NCBI GenBank assembly: GCA_018524345.1
Contig: JADQAZ010000002.1
Location: forward strand, 868,001 to 932,000
Direction of reading: 5' to 3'
Source of the DNA: Harenicola maris
GTDB lineage: Bacteria > Pseudomonadota > Alphaproteobacteria > Rhodobacterales > Rhodobacteraceae
Length of the DNA: 64,000 nucleotides
Part shown: piece by piece, positions 22,012-30,740 of the stretch
Layout: each line of letters starts with the position of its first letter
How positions within the stretch are numbered: position 1 is the first letter of the stretch
Made by a program: the position numbers and the translations under genes
The notes under the pieces: generated by a model
Database searches by the model: none
What the model was told of the DNA's origin: nothing
The model's input: only the letters and a program-made list of their open reading frames with translations

Positions 22012-22094
22012 ACCAGTGACCCCGCCCGCCCTCTCGGCGCAGATACAGAGGGGGCGGCACACCCCGCAAACCCGCCGTAACAAGGATGATGCAC

Positions 22095-23120
22095 ATGAGC
22101 CGAAGCCCAACCGCTCTCGGGATCACCCTCGCACTTGGCGCGGGCTTTGCATCCCCCGTCATGGCCCAATTGGCAGAGCAACAGGCCCGCTTCGAACAGC
22201 TCTCTGCGCTCTACGCCGATGCGGGCCTGCTCTCGCCGCCCGAACTGGTGGAATGCACCCTGTCCGGCGGCGCGGAAACCTATTGCATCAGCCTTACAAC
22301 CGGACCGGCCCCCGCCAATCACAGCACCGGCCCCTATTGCCCGCGCAGCATTGATACAGAGGCCGAGAACTCCGGCACATGGTTCCTCAACGACGAGGTC
22401 GTCGCCGCCGACGGCAGCTTCATCGAACGACTCGCGGTGATCTTCCAGGACGACGAATGGCAGATGTTCGACCCCGAAACCGGCAAGGTGATCCTCGTCG
22501 AGGGCGAACTTGGCTGCGAGGTCGCGGGCGATCCGAACAGCGCCGAGGACTACAAAAACTACTGCGTCGAATGCGAGGTCAAATACCTCTCCGCCGATAC
22601 CTCCGAAACCTATGTGATCCCCCTGATCCCCGTCGCGTCAGAGGGGGAGCCAGCCTTCATCGGCCCCGCGCCCGGGGTCGGCCTTGCGTTCAATGGCGTC
22701 AAACTCGACGCCCCCGCGCCGCTCGAATTGATCGAGGGCAACCACACCCTCGGCCTGATGGATGGCTGCGTCGGCCACGTTAACCCCTACACAGGCTACC
22801 ATTACCACGGGCTGACCGGCTGCGAGCCCCATGTCCACAGCGCCGCAGAGGGGCATGAACCCCAGGTCGCCGTGGCGATGGATGGCTATGACATCTACGC
22901 CGCCCTCAGCGCAGAGAGCACCGCAACGCTGGATGCCTGCAACGGCCATGACGCGGACGGGCTCGGCTATCATTACCACAGCGACCCCGCCGGAACGAAC
23001 CAGTTCATCGGTTGCTTTACCGCGCAATACGGCTGCGCGCTGAGCGATCCCGATGGCCAATGCGATGCCTCGGCCACGCAGGGGCGCGGCGGCCCGCCAC
23101 CCCAAGGCCCCCGCCCATAG
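22095..23120 (+). CDS. YHYH domain protein, exported
   Basis: A 341-aa secreted or periplasmic protein. After a signal peptide (cleavage near VMA-QL) comes a Cys-rich N-terminal region with at least six Cys, then the YHYH domain at about 190-325, in which GYHYHGLTG and LGYHYHSDP give the name. His and Cys richness suggests metal binding, but no activity is known for the family. The tail is Gly/Pro-rich and disordered. The ATG at 22095 is chosen because AAGG lies 9 nt ahead; an in-frame ATG at 22086 is too close to it. Confidence 0.85.
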   Translation: MSRSPTALGITLALGAGFASPVMAQLAEQQARFEQLSALYADAGLLSPPELVECTLSGGAETYCISLTTGPAPANHSTGPYCPRSIDTEAENSGTWFLNDEVVAADGSFIERLAVIFQDDEWQMFDPETGKVILVEGELGCEVAGDPNSAEDYKNYCVECEVKYLSADTSETYVIPLIPVASEGEPAFIGPAPGVGLAFNGVKLDAPAPLELIEGNHTLGLMDGCVGHVNPYTGYHYHGLTGCEPHVHSAAEGHEPQVAVAMDGYDIYAALSAESTATLDACNGHDADGLGYHYHSDPAGTNQFIGCFTAQYGCALSDPDGQCDASATQGRGGPPPQGPRP

Positions 23121-23198
23121 GCAAGCGCCCCGCTCACGGGTCATCACAAACCCAAATCCCCTCTTCCCACGGGCGGGCGCAACAGCTAGGCCCAGCCT

Positions 23199-24041
23199 AT
23201 GCGCCTGATCCTCCTGACCGCCCTCACCATGGCCGCTTTTGCGGCCAACTCCGTCCTCAACCGCATGGCGCTTGAGGCCTCGGGCACCGGCCCTGCGGCC
23301 TTCGCGGCCCTGCGGCTGGTGGCGGGCGCGGCGATGCTCTGGCTGCTGGTCTGCCTGCGCTCCGGCCCCGTCCTGCCGCGCCTCAACCCCAGAGGCGCAG
23401 GCTCCCTCGCGCTCTATGTCCTCGGCTTTTCCTTCGCCTATGTCTCCCTCGAAACCGGGGCAGGGGCGCTGATCCTCTTTGGCGGCGTGCAGATCACCAT
23501 GTTTGCAGGCGCCCTGATGGGCGGAGAGCGCGTGCCCGCCGCCCGCTGGGCCGGGGCGGCCCTCGCCTTTGGCGGGCTGGCATGGCTCCTGTGGCCAAGC
23601 GGCGCCGCACCGGACCCGCTCGGCGCGGGCCTGATGGCGGCGGCGGCCCTCGGCTGGGGCATCTATTCCCTGATCGGACGCGGCGCGACTGATCCACTGC
23701 GCGAAACCGGCGCGAACTTCGTCTACGCCGTGCCCCTCGGCCTGATCGCCTTCGCGGCCCTGCCCGACGCCCTCACCGCGCAGGGCGCGCTGCTGGCCGT
23801 GGCCTCGGGCGCGCTGACCTCGGGCCTCGGCTATGCGCTGTGGTATCAGGTGCTGCCCGCGCTCGGCGCGGCCCGCGGCGCGCTCGCGCAGCTGACCGTG
23901 CCGGTCATCGCGCTCGCGGGCGGGGCGCTGTTTCTGGCAGAGCCCGTCACATGGCGCTTCATCACCTCTGCGGCGCTTGTCCTCGGCGGCGTGGCCCTCG
24001 GCCTCGCGCCTCAGCGCACAAGCGCCTCCAAGGGGTCATAG
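23199..24041 (+). CDS. EamA/DMT-family transporter
   Basis: A 280-aa inner-membrane protein with ten predicted hydrophobic helices in two EamA repeats (about 5-130 and 145-275). It starts MRLILLTALTMAAFAANSVLNRMALE and has the duplicated pattern GALMGGERVPAARWAGAALAFGGL and LFLAEPVTWRFITSAALVLGGVAL. DMT proteins export amino acids or other metabolites; the substrate is not deducible. The 3' end overlaps the convergent Nudix gene by 31 nt. Confidence 0.92.
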   Translation: MRLILLTALTMAAFAANSVLNRMALEASGTGPAAFAALRLVAGAAMLWLLVCLRSGPVLPRLNPRGAGSLALYVLGFSFAYVSLETGAGALILFGGVQITMFAGALMGGERVPAARWAGAALAFGGLAWLLWPSGAAPDPLGAGLMAAAALGWGIYSLIGRGATDPLRETGANFVYAVPLGLIAFAALPDALTAQGALLAVASGALTSGLGYALWYQVLPALGAARGALAQLTVPVIALAGGALFLAEPVTWRFITSAALVLGGVALGLAPQRTSASKGS

Positions 24042-24454
24042 GCAAAGCCGCCGCCCCAAGCCACATCCGGCAATCGCGCAGGCCGCAGCATCAGCCCCGC
24101 GGCCTCCTCCCGCGTAGCCCAGATGCGCCGGTTCACGACGCCCTCGGTATCCGCCCAATCCCCATGGGGATCACCAGAGAGCAACCGACAGCGAAAGAAG
24201 ACCTCCACCTGATGGAAATCCCGCCCCCTGTCGTGAAACTCGTTCACCAGACAGGGCGCCCCAACTTCCACCTCCAGCCCGCATTCCTCCATCACCTCCC
24301 GCGCCAGATTGGCGGGCAGGGAACTATGGGCCTCCACCCCGCCGCCGGGCGCACACCACAGCGGGCTCTGCTGCCCCGGCCATGCATTGACCAGCAGCAA
24401 ACGATCCTGATGGAGCAATACGGCGCGGGCGGCGAGGCGAGGGGGCTTTGACAT
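24011..24454 (-). CDS. Nudix hydrolase
   Basis: A 147-aa hydrolase of nucleoside diphosphate-linked substrates. The Nudix box [24 protein letters not shown] keeps the catalytic REVMEECGL half, but the first conserved Glu of GX5E is Ser here. The start is put at 24454 ([16 protein letters not shown]), where the Nudix fold begins; upstream codons look non-coding. The gene is divergent from the lipase gene and tail-to-tail with the transporter. Confidence 0.88.
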   Translation of the reverse strand: MSKPPRLAARAVLLHQDRLLLVNAWPGQQSPLWCAPGGGVEAHSSLPANLAREVMEECGLEVEVGAPCLVNEFHDRGRDFHQVEVFFRCRLLSGDPHGDWADTEGVVNRRIWATREEAAGLMLRPARLPDVAWGGGFAYDPLEALVR

Positions 24455-24521
24455 GGGCACAGACTGTCCCAGCAGGCCCCCCTTGCCAAGGCACAAGTCT
24501 CGGCCCAATTATATCCCCAGA

Positions 24522-24595
24522 ACACTGGCCCGGAAAGAACAGCGGCACCGATATGACACTGGCCCAAACCACACTGGCCCAAACCACACTGGCCC
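24522..24595 (+). repeat. 15-bp tandem repeat ahead of the lipase gene
   Basis: ACACTGGCCCAAACC is repeated twice without gap and followed by a partial third copy ACACTGGCCC (24556-24595). A further ACACTGGCCC lies at 24522-24531. The array ends 4 nt before the lipase ATG, so copy number would change the 5' UTR length. Confidence 0.7.
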
Positions 24596-24599
24596 CGGA

Positions 24600-25307
24600 A
24601 TGACAGCGCGGCAGGCCCCGCGCGCCACCGTCCTGCTGCTCCACGGCCTCGGGCGCGGCCGGTCCAGCTTTGCCCTGATAGAACAGGCCCTGATCCGCGC
24701 AGGTTATGACGTCATCAATCAGGGCTATCCCTCACGACAGGCCCCGCTGGAGGACCTCCTCCCCTACGTGAGCGAGGCCCTCAAAGACGCCAAAGGCCCG
24801 ATCTTCGCCGTTACCCACTCCATGGGCGGCATCCTGCTCCGGCTCTGGATGTCACAGCAGGTGGCGCAGCCGGTGCAACGGGCCGTCATGCTCGCCCCGC
24901 CGAACGAGGGCTCGCCGCTGGTCGACAAACTCGCCCCACTGCCGCCCTTCCAATGGATCAACGGCCCCGCGGGCCTGCAACTGGGCACCGCGCCGGATCA
25001 ACCCCCACGCACGATCGGCGCCCCAAGCCGTCAGGCCGAGATCGGCGTGATCGCCGGCAACGTCAGCCTCAATCCGCTCTATTCCGCCATGATCGAAGGG
25101 CCGAATGACGGCAAAGTCGCCGTCTCCTCGACCAAAATGGAAGGCATGGCAGACCATATCACCCTGCCGGTTTCCCATACGTTTCTGATGAACAACCCGC
25201 TGGTGATCGCCCAGACCCTCAGCTTCTTCGACAACGGCCAGTTCACCGAGGGGCTTACCCTCGGCGCGGCCCTGCGCCTGCTCAAGACCGTGGTGACAGA
25301 GGCGTAA
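24600..25307 (+). CDS. Lipase/esterase-like alpha/beta hydrolase
   Basis: A 235-aa serine hydrolase of the triacylglycerol-lipase/PGAP1-like group. It has [13 protein letters not shown] (oxyanion loop), the nucleophile elbow THSMGG near residue 79, [12 protein letters not shown], and a C-terminal [10 protein letters not shown] with the catalytic His. No signal peptide is seen. The ATG at 24600 is chosen because upstream in-frame sequence is a low-complexity repeat. The last 26 nt overlap convergent purK. Confidence 0.87.
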   Translation: MTARQAPRATVLLLHGLGRGRSSFALIEQALIRAGYDVINQGYPSRQAPLEDLLPYVSEALKDAKGPIFAVTHSMGGILLRLWMSQQVAQPVQRAVMLAPPNEGSPLVDKLAPLPPFQWINGPAGLQLGTAPDQPPRTIGAPSRQAEIGVIAGNVSLNPLYSAMIEGPNDGKVAVSSTKMEGMADHITLPVSHTFLMNNPLVIAQTLSFFDNGQFTEGLTLGAALRLLKTVVTEA

Positions 25308-26364
25308 CCCGGTTCACATGGCCCATCTTGCGGCCCGCCCGCACCTCGGCCTTGCCATAAAGATGCAAGGCAGCGGCGGGTTCCTCAAGCAGGGCAGGCA
25401 AGCGATCCATATCATCGCCAATCAGGTTCTCCATCACCACATCCGCATGGCGACGCCCATCCCCAAGGGGCAGGCCGGTGATGGCGCGAATATGCTGCTC
25501 GAACTGGTCAATGGTGCAACCATTCTGCGTCCAATGCCCCGAATTATGCACCCGCGGCGCAATCTCGTTCACAACCAAAGCGCCGGGGGTGACGAAAAGC
25601 TCAACCCCCATAACGCCGATGTAATCCAGTGCTGTGGCAATCCGCCCCGCCAGCAGAATCGCATCCTGCTGCTGGCTGTTGCTAAGCCGGGCGGGAACGG
25701 TGCTGGTGCGCAAAATCCCGTCGCGATGCAGGTTCTCGGCCGGATCAAAACAAGACACCTGACCAGAGGCATTGCGCGCCACAATGACCGAAACCTCATG
25801 GCTGAAATTCACAAACCCTTCCAGAATGGCGGGGGCTCCGGCCATCTGGGCAAAGGCCACCTCGGCCTCGGCGCGGTCCGCAATGCGCACCTGCCCCTTG
25901 CCGTCATAGCCAAAGCGCCGCGTCTTCAGGATCGCAGGGGTGCCAATCTGGTCAATGGCGGCGTTCAGGTCGGCAAGGCTCTCCACATTGCGATAGGGCG
26001 CGGTGGCAAGACCAAGGGTGGACAGAAACTCCTTCTCCACCAAACGGTCCTGACTGGTCGACAAGGCGCGCCGCCCGGGCCGCACAGGGCAGGCGGACAC
26101 AAGCGCATCCAAGGCGCTGGAGGGGATGTTCTCGAACTCGAAGGTGATCAGATCAACACCCTCGGCAAAACCATGCAGGGCGGACAGATCCTCATAACTC
26201 GCCTGCGTCCAATCGGCGGCGACATCGGCGGCAGGGCAGGCGCCCGGCTCGTAAATATGGGTGGAATAGCCAAGCCGCGCCGCAGCAGAGGCCAACATGC
26301 GGCCAAGCTGCCCGCCGCCCAAAATCCCGATCCGCCCGCCGGGAGCCAAAACATCATTCATCAA
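25282..26364 (-). CDS. purK: N5-carboxyaminoimidazole ribonucleotide synthase
   Basis: ATP-grasp enzyme that carboxylates AIR to N5-CAIR in purine synthesis. The 360-aa protein has [17 protein letters not shown] at the N-terminus, the ATP-grasp loop [14 protein letters not shown], and the C-terminal [14 protein letters not shown] signature. It overlaps the end of purE by about 11 nt, giving a purEK operon with coupled translation. Confidence 0.97.
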   Translation of the reverse strand: MMNDVLAPGGRIGILGGGQLGRMLASAAARLGYSTHIYEPGACPAADVAADWTQASYEDLSALHGFAEGVDLITFEFENIPSSALDALVSACPVRPGRRALSTSQDRLVEKEFLSTLGLATAPYRNVESLADLNAAIDQIGTPAILKTRRFGYDGKGQVRIADRAEAEVAFAQMAGAPAILEGFVNFSHEVSVIVARNASGQVSCFDPAENLHRDGILRTSTVPARLSNSQQQDAILLAGRIATALDYIGVMGVELFVTPGALVVNEIAPRVHNSGHWTQNGCTIDQFEQHIRAITGLPLGDGRRHADVVMENLIGDDMDRLPALLEEPAAALHLYGKAEVRAGRKMGHVNRVTPLSPRS

Positions 26365-26842
26365 CAGGGCTCTCCGGAATAGAGGCGCTCAGCGCCGCGC
26401 GCCAATCGTCCAGACGTTTGGCAAGATCAGGGTCCTGCAGTGCCAAAATACCCGCCGCCATCAGCGCCGCATTGGCAGCGCCAGCGGCCCCGATCGCCAT
26501 GGTCGCCACAGGAAACCCGCGCGGCATCTGAACAATGGAATACAGGCTGTCAACGCCGCTCAGGGCCTTGGTCTGGATCGGCACGCCAATCACAGGAACA
26601 CGGGTCTTGCTGGCCATCATGCCCGGCAAATGGGCCGCGCCCCCGGCTCCGGCAATAATCACCTGCAAACCGCGATCAACGGCTGTTTTGCCATAATCCC
26701 AAAGCCGATCCGGCGTGCGATGCGCCGAAACGATGCGGGCCTCATAGGCGATGCCCAATTCGTCCAGCAGGGCCGCGCCCTCCTTCAGGGTCGGCCAGTC
26801 AGACTGACTGCCCATGATGATCCCGACACTGACATCCGCCAT
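26354..26842 (-). CDS. purE: N5-carboxyaminoimidazole ribonucleotide mutase
   Basis: Converts N5-CAIR to CAIR, the step after PurK. The 162-aa protein has the class I PurE signature [16 protein letters not shown], the active-site SAHRTPDRL at about 39-47, and [13 protein letters not shown]. It is the first gene of purEK. Confidence 0.98.
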   Translation of the reverse strand: MADVSVGIIMGSQSDWPTLKEGAALLDELGIAYEARIVSAHRTPDRLWDYGKTAVDRGLQVIIAGAGGAAHLPGMMASKTRVPVIGVPIQTKALSGVDSLYSIVQMPRGFPVATMAIGAAGAANAALMAAGILALQDPDLAKRLDDWRAALSASIPESPVDE

Positions 26843-26914
26843 AACAGTCCCCCGGCGCTAAAAGCCCTTAGAAAACGCCACATACCAGCCCCCCACCGCT
26901 GGGGCAAGAAGCCC

Positions 26915-27133
26915 TCAGGCAATGATATCCGGCGTCACCTGATCCTCCAGGATCGTGATCCGGTCCTTGATCTGCAGCTTCTGCTTCTTCAACCGTTTCA
27001 GGGTAAAAGCATCCGCCGTCCCGCGCTCCTGCAAGGCCAGAATGGCCTCGTCCAGATCCCGATGCTCCCGGCGGAGCATCTCAAGCCGCACTCGCTTGAC
27101 CTCCAGATTGGTCATTTCATTCGGCGCAGTCAT
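26915..27133 (-). CDS. YdcH/DUF465 family protein
   Basis: A 72-aa helical hairpin protein. LRREHRDLDEAILAL followed by LKRLKKQKLQIKDRITILE is the DUF465 signature. Function is unknown. It lies 72 nt upstream of purE on the same strand and is divergent from hsp20 across 267 nt. Many alphaproteobacteria carry several paralogues. Confidence 0.9.
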   Translation of the reverse strand: MTAPNEMTNLEVKRVRLEMLRREHRDLDEAILALQERGTADAFTLKRLKKQKLQIKDRITILEDQVTPDIIA

Positions 27134-27306
27134 GCAGTCGCGATCTCCGGCGTTGATAATGCTAAGGATATAAAACGTTTAGCCCGATCCGCAAAGGGTT
27201 TCCCGCGCCTCGGGGGCGCCTTTCGGCCTCTCGCGATCGAACCGCCCCGCCCGCGGCCAGCCCCCGCGCCCTCCTGCACCGTTGCCAGCACCGCCGCGGC
27301 CCCACC

Positions 27307-27335
27307 CTTGCGGGGGCGGCAAGGCGCACCCATAT
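27307..27335 (+). promoter_or_regulatory. Candidate heat-shock (RpoH-like) promoter of hsp20
   Basis: CCCTTGCG (CTTGCG at 27307-27312) and CCCATAT (27329-27335), spaced 16 nt, resemble the sigma-32 pattern CTTGAA-N13/14-CCCCATNT. The start would fall about 60 nt before hsp20. The -35 is imperfect. The rest of the 27134-27400 interval is GC-rich and shows nothing else I can name. Confidence 0.4.
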
Positions 27336-27400
27336 GTTGAAGAGGTCGCCGACAATAGGGGCCAACAAGCATCGTCGCTTTAACAGCAAAGGGCAGTGCC

Positions 27401-27814
27401 ATGAGCAAACTCACCTTCGGGGGCCATCCCCATCTTTTGGGCTTTGACCAGCTCGAACGCCTGCTGGAACGCACGGCAAAATCCGGCAGCGAAGGGTATC
27501 CGCCCTTCAATATCGAACAAACCACGCAGAACGCCTTTCGGATCACCCTGGCCCTGGCCGGATTCGGCGAGGATGACCTCGCCATTACGGTCGAGGACAG
27601 CCAGCTCCTCGTGCGGGGCAAACAATCGGATGACGGCGCGGGCCGCGAATTCCTCCACCGCGGCATCGCCGCGCGGCAATTCTCCCGCGCCTTTGTCTTG
27701 GCAGAGGGGGTCGAGGTCACCGGAGCAACCCTCGAAAACGGCCTGCTCCACATCGACCTGACTCGAACCACACCCGAGCCTAGCATCCAGACCATCAAAA
27801 TCACGAAAGGATAG
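27401..27814 (+). CDS. Hsp20/alpha-crystallin small heat-shock protein
   Basis: A 137-aa ATP-independent holdase of the IbpA type. The alpha-crystallin domain runs from about residue 36 (YPPFNIEQTTQNAFRITLALAGFGEDDLAIT) to 125, with the signature ATLENGLLHIDLTR; a short C-terminal tail follows. The ATG is preceded by AAAGGG. DUF1150 follows at 4 nt on the same strand, an arrangement usual in Rhodobacterales. Confidence 0.93.
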   Translation: MSKLTFGGHPHLLGFDQLERLLERTAKSGSEGYPPFNIEQTTQNAFRITLALAGFGEDDLAITVEDSQLLVRGKQSDDGAGREFLHRGIAARQFSRAFVLAEGVEVTGATLENGLLHIDLTRTTPEPSIQTIKITKG

Positions 27815-27818
27815 CCCC

Positions 27819-28049
27819 ATGGAAACCGACTTCGATTTCGCCCCGGAAACCACAGAAAAACCAATCGTCTATATCCGCCAAGTCTCCGCCTCCGACCTGC
27901 CCGAGGATATCCGCAACCAAATCGGCAAAGCCGAAGGCATCTACGCCGTCCACGATACAGAAGGCCAACGCCTCGCCTTCGTACGCGAACGCCCGCTGGC
28001 CTTCGCCCTCGCGCGCCAGAACGACATGACCCCGGTGCCTGTCCACTAA
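27819..28049 (+). CDS. DUF1150 family protein
   Basis: A 76-aa acidic protein with the family pattern IVYIRQVSASDLPEDIRNQ and IYAVHDTEGQRLAFVRER. The function is unproven, but the tight linkage to hsp20 suggests a stress role. It starts 4 nt after the hsp20 stop and is probably in the same transcript. Confidence 0.9.
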   Translation: METDFDFAPETTEKPIVYIRQVSASDLPEDIRNQIGKAEGIYAVHDTEGQRLAFVRERPLAFALARQNDMTPVPVH

Positions 28050-28060
28050 CCACGCCTTGC

Positions 28061-28083
28061 CTTCTTATTGGCGCTAAATATCC
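28061..28083 (-). repeat. Dispersed repeat GGATATTT-N4-CCAATAAGAAG, copy 3 (inverted)
   Basis: Read on the minus strand this is GGATATTT-AGCG-CCAATAAGAAG, the same element as at 16042 and 28282 but in the opposite orientation. It lies 12 nt after the DUF1150 stop. A GC-rich palindromic tract (GGGGC-AGA-GCCCC, about 28103-28115) follows. Confidence 0.75.
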
Positions 28084-28120
28084 CGGGGGAGCGCGCAGCG
28101 CGGGGGCAGAGCCCCAACTC

Positions 28121-28250
28121 CCTTACAAAAAGCACGACATTGCGGGGTGTCGGCTCCACCTTCTTTACGAAAAGAAAGCCTGGCACCTTGGGGTGTCGGC
28201 CCCTCCTTCTTTACAAAAAGAAAGCCCGACACCTTGGGGTGTCGGGCTGG
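28121..28250 (-). terminator. Three tandem terminator-like repeats
   Basis: Three diverged copies of a 42-46 bp unit, TTCTTTACAAAAAGAAAG plus a hairpin, lie side by side. The right-hand copy holds a perfect stem GCCCGACACC-TTGG-GGTGTCGGGC (28224-28247). On the minus strand each hairpin is followed by a T-rich run (TTTCTTTTTG, TTTCTTTTCG, TTTTTG), so all three read as intrinsic terminators for the sulfurylase gene. The left copy is degraded. The cluster separates two converging transcripts. Confidence 0.75.
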
Positions 28251-28281
28251 CCGCTTCGCGGCGATTCTAGGCCTCCGGCGG

Positions 28282-28303
28282 GGATATTTTCCCCAATAAG
28301 AAG
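28282..28303 (+). repeat. Dispersed repeat GGATATTT-N3-CCAATAAGAAG, copy 2
   Basis: GGATATTT-TCC-CCAATAAGAAG, followed by AGGGGCGC as at the 16042 copy. It lies 10 nt from the stop of the minus-strand sulfurylase gene and forms an inverted pair with the copy at 28061, flanking the tandem terminators. Confidence 0.75.
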
Positions 28304-28312
28304 AGGGGCGCT

Positions 28313-30019
28313 TTAGGCGGCGACGAGGCCCATTTGCTCTAGCTTCAGCAGGACCTGATGGGCGCAGTGGTCGACCTCCACCCCTTCGGTATCCAGCACA
28401 AGTTCCGCATGCTCTGGCACGTCATAGGGATCAGAGATGCCTGTGAACTCCTTGATCTTGCCTTCCCGCGCCAGCTTGTACAGGCCCTTGCGGTCACGGC
28501 GCTCGCATTCCTCGATCGAGGTGGCGACGTGGATCTCTAGGAAGGCACCGTATTGCTCGATTTCCTCGCGCACGGCGCGGCGGGTGGTGGCATATGGCGC
28601 GATTGGCGCGCAGATGGCGATCCCGCCGTTCTTGGTGATCTCGGAGGCGACGTAGCCGATGCGGCGGATGTTCAGGTCGCGGTGCTCCTTCGAGAAGCCC
28701 AGTTCCGAGGAGAGGTTCTTGCGCACGATATCCCCATCCAGCAGGGTCACAGGGCGCCCGCCCATTTCCATCAGCTTGACCATCAAAGCATTGGCGATGG
28801 TCGATTTGCCGGAACCGGAGAAGCCGGTGAAGAACACGGTGAAGCCCTGTTTGGAGCGCGGCGGCCGCGTCTTGCGCAGCTCCGACACCACCTGCGGGAA
28901 GCTGAACCACTCGGGGATATCCAGCCCCTCGGCCAGACGGCGGCGCAGCTCCGTGCCGGAGATGTTCAGGACAGTCGCGTCCTTCTCGACCTCGTCGGCG
29001 GGCTCATACTGGGCGCGGTCCTGCACCCAGACCATATGTTTGAAGTCCACCATCTCGATGCCGATTTCCTCGGCATGGGCGCGGAACAGCTCCTGCGCGT
29101 CATAGGGGCCGTAGAAATCCTCACCGGCGGAGTTCTTGCCGGGGCCTGCGTGGTCGCGGCCGATGATCATATGGGTGCAGCCGTGGTTGCGGCGGATCAG
29201 ACCGTGCCACACCGCCTCGCGCGGGCCAGCCATCCGCATGGCAAGGTTCAGCAGGCTCATGGTTGTGGTCGCCTGCGGGTATTGGTCCAGCACGGCCTCG
29301 TAACAGCGCACGCGGGTGAAATGGTCGATATCGCCCGGCTTGGTCATGCCCACGACAGGGTGGATGAGCAGGTTGGCCTGCGCCTCCTTGGCGGCGCGGA
29401 AGGTCAGCTCCTGATGCGCACGGTGCAGGGGGTTGCGGGTTTGGAACGCAACAATACGGCGCCAGCCGAGCTTGCGGAAATAGGCGCGCAGCTCGTTGGG
29501 CGTGTCGCGGCGGGCGCGGAAATCGTAATGCACAGGCTGTTGGATGCCGGTCACAGGGCCGCCCAGATAGACCTTGCCCGCATGGTTGTGCAGATAGTTC
29601 ACCGCAGGATGGGTCGCATCATCGGCGCCGAAAACCTTCTCGGCCTCGCGGGCCTTGTTCGGCACCCAGCGATCCGTGACGGTCATCGTCCCCAGAATCA
29701 CCCCCTCCTGATCGCGCAGGGCGATGTCCTGACCCAGCTCGATCCCGTCGGCAAAGGCCTCGTCCACGTCCAAAGTGATCGGCATCGGCCAAAGGGACCC
29801 ATCGGCAAGGCGCATGTCCTCGACGCAGCCGTCATAATCGGCCTCGCTCATAAAGCCCTTCAGCGGGTTGAACCCGCCATTCATCAACAGCTCCAGATCG
29901 CAAATCTGACGCGGGCTCAGGTCCCAGCTTGTCAAATCAGCGGCTTCAAGCTTCAGCTTCTGGGCGCTGTCATAAGAGACATAGAGTTCGGGGATCGGGG
30001 CCAAGTTGGCTAATTGCAT
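28313..30019 (-). CDS. Bifunctional sulfate adenylyltransferase/adenylylsulfate kinase
   Basis: Sulfate assimilation fusion: ATP sulfurylase makes APS, and APS kinase phosphorylates it to PAPS. The sulfurylase part (about 1-385) has FQTRNPLHRAHQE and IGRDHAGPGKN. The kinase part (about 390-568) has the P-loop FTGFSGSGKST, LDGDIVRKNL, and FLEIHVATSIEECERRD. The ATG at 30019 gives the expected N-terminus MQLANLAPIPELYVSYD; an in-frame GTG at 30031 is possible. Tandem terminators follow the gene. It is divergent from the ECF sigma gene. Confidence 0.95.
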   Translation of the reverse strand: MQLANLAPIPELYVSYDSAQKLKLEAADLTSWDLSPRQICDLELLMNGGFNPLKGFMSEADYDGCVEDMRLADGSLWPMPITLDVDEAFADGIELGQDIALRDQEGVILGTMTVTDRWVPNKAREAEKVFGADDATHPAVNYLHNHAGKVYLGGPVTGIQQPVHYDFRARRDTPNELRAYFRKLGWRRIVAFQTRNPLHRAHQELTFRAAKEAQANLLIHPVVGMTKPGDIDHFTRVRCYEAVLDQYPQATTTMSLLNLAMRMAGPREAVWHGLIRRNHGCTHMIIGRDHAGPGKNSAGEDFYGPYDAQELFRAHAEEIGIEMVDFKHMVWVQDRAQYEPADEVEKDATVLNISGTELRRRLAEGLDIPEWFSFPQVVSELRKTRPPRSKQGFTVFFTGFSGSGKSTIANALMVKLMEMGGRPVTLLDGDIVRKNLSSELGFSKEHRDLNIRRIGYVASEITKNGGIAICAPIAPYATTRRAVREEIEQYGAFLEIHVATSIEECERRDRKGLYKLAREGKIKEFTGISDPYDVPEHAELVLDTEGVEVDHCAHQVLLKLEQMGLVAA

Positions 30020-30197
30020 TGGACGACTCACATTTGCGGTTTACGTTTCATCAACATCAGCCCGTCCCACCACGCGCGGATTTGCGCCGTTTAGACCCCA
30101 TTCGTGGCAAAATTCAAGTATTACAGGTTGCCTATTCCGCAAATGCGTCCATTTTGCCGCGTAGCGTGATACAACTTTCACAGGCCGGAGGCCCCCT

Positions 30198-30740
30198 TTG
30201 ACGCCGCAACAAGAGATAGAGGCCATGATCGCCCGCACCGCCCTTGGCGACCGTGCGGCCTTTTCTGCGCTTTATGATCGCACCGCGGCGAAACTTTTCT
30301 CTGTCTCCATGCGTGTCTTAGGCGAGACCGCAGCAGCAGAGGATGCCCTACAAGATACATTCGAGAAAATCTGGCGCCAATCCGGGCGCTTCCGTGCAGG
30401 CAAATACAGCCCGATGAGCTGGCTCATCACCGTGGCGCGCAACACCGCGATCGACCGGCTGCGCCAACGCAAGGGCCAAGCCGCCCCGATGGAGGAGGCC
30501 GACTGGGTCGCCGACCCCGGCCCGGGGCCAGAGGAGGCCGCCATTGCGCGCTCCGAGGCGGGGCGCGTCGGCGCTTGTATGGGCGAGCTGAAACCGGAAC
30601 ACAGGCAGGCGATCCAAAGCGCCTACCTCGACGGCCTCAGCTATGCTGAGATATCACAGCGGCAAGATATACCGCTTAACACAATACGAACATGGCTGCG
30701 CCGCAGCCTGCAAACCCTGAAGGACTGCCTAAGCCGATGA
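30198..30740 (+). CDS. ECF sigma factor (SigK/ECF19-like)
   Basis: A 180-aa extracytoplasmic-function sigma factor. Region 2 is RAAFSALYDRTAAKLFSVSMRVLGETAAAEDALQDTFEKIWRQ. Region 4 is LKPEHRQAIQSAYLDGLSYAEISQRQDIPLNTIRTWLRRSLQTLK, with the helix-turn-helix. The start is TTG at 30198, supported by a GGAGG site 6-7 nt before it; the next ATG (30225) would cut into region 2. The 3' end overlaps the anti-sigma gene by ATGA. The neighbouring fasciclin gene makes a SigK-like role likely. Confidence 0.9.
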   Translation: MTPQQEIEAMIARTALGDRAAFSALYDRTAAKLFSVSMRVLGETAAAEDALQDTFEKIWRQSGRFRAGKYSPMSWLITVARNTAIDRLRQRKGQAAPMEEADWVADPGPGPEEAAIARSEAGRVGACMGELKPEHRQAIQSAYLDGLSYAEISQRQDIPLNTIRTWLRRSLQTLKDCLSR

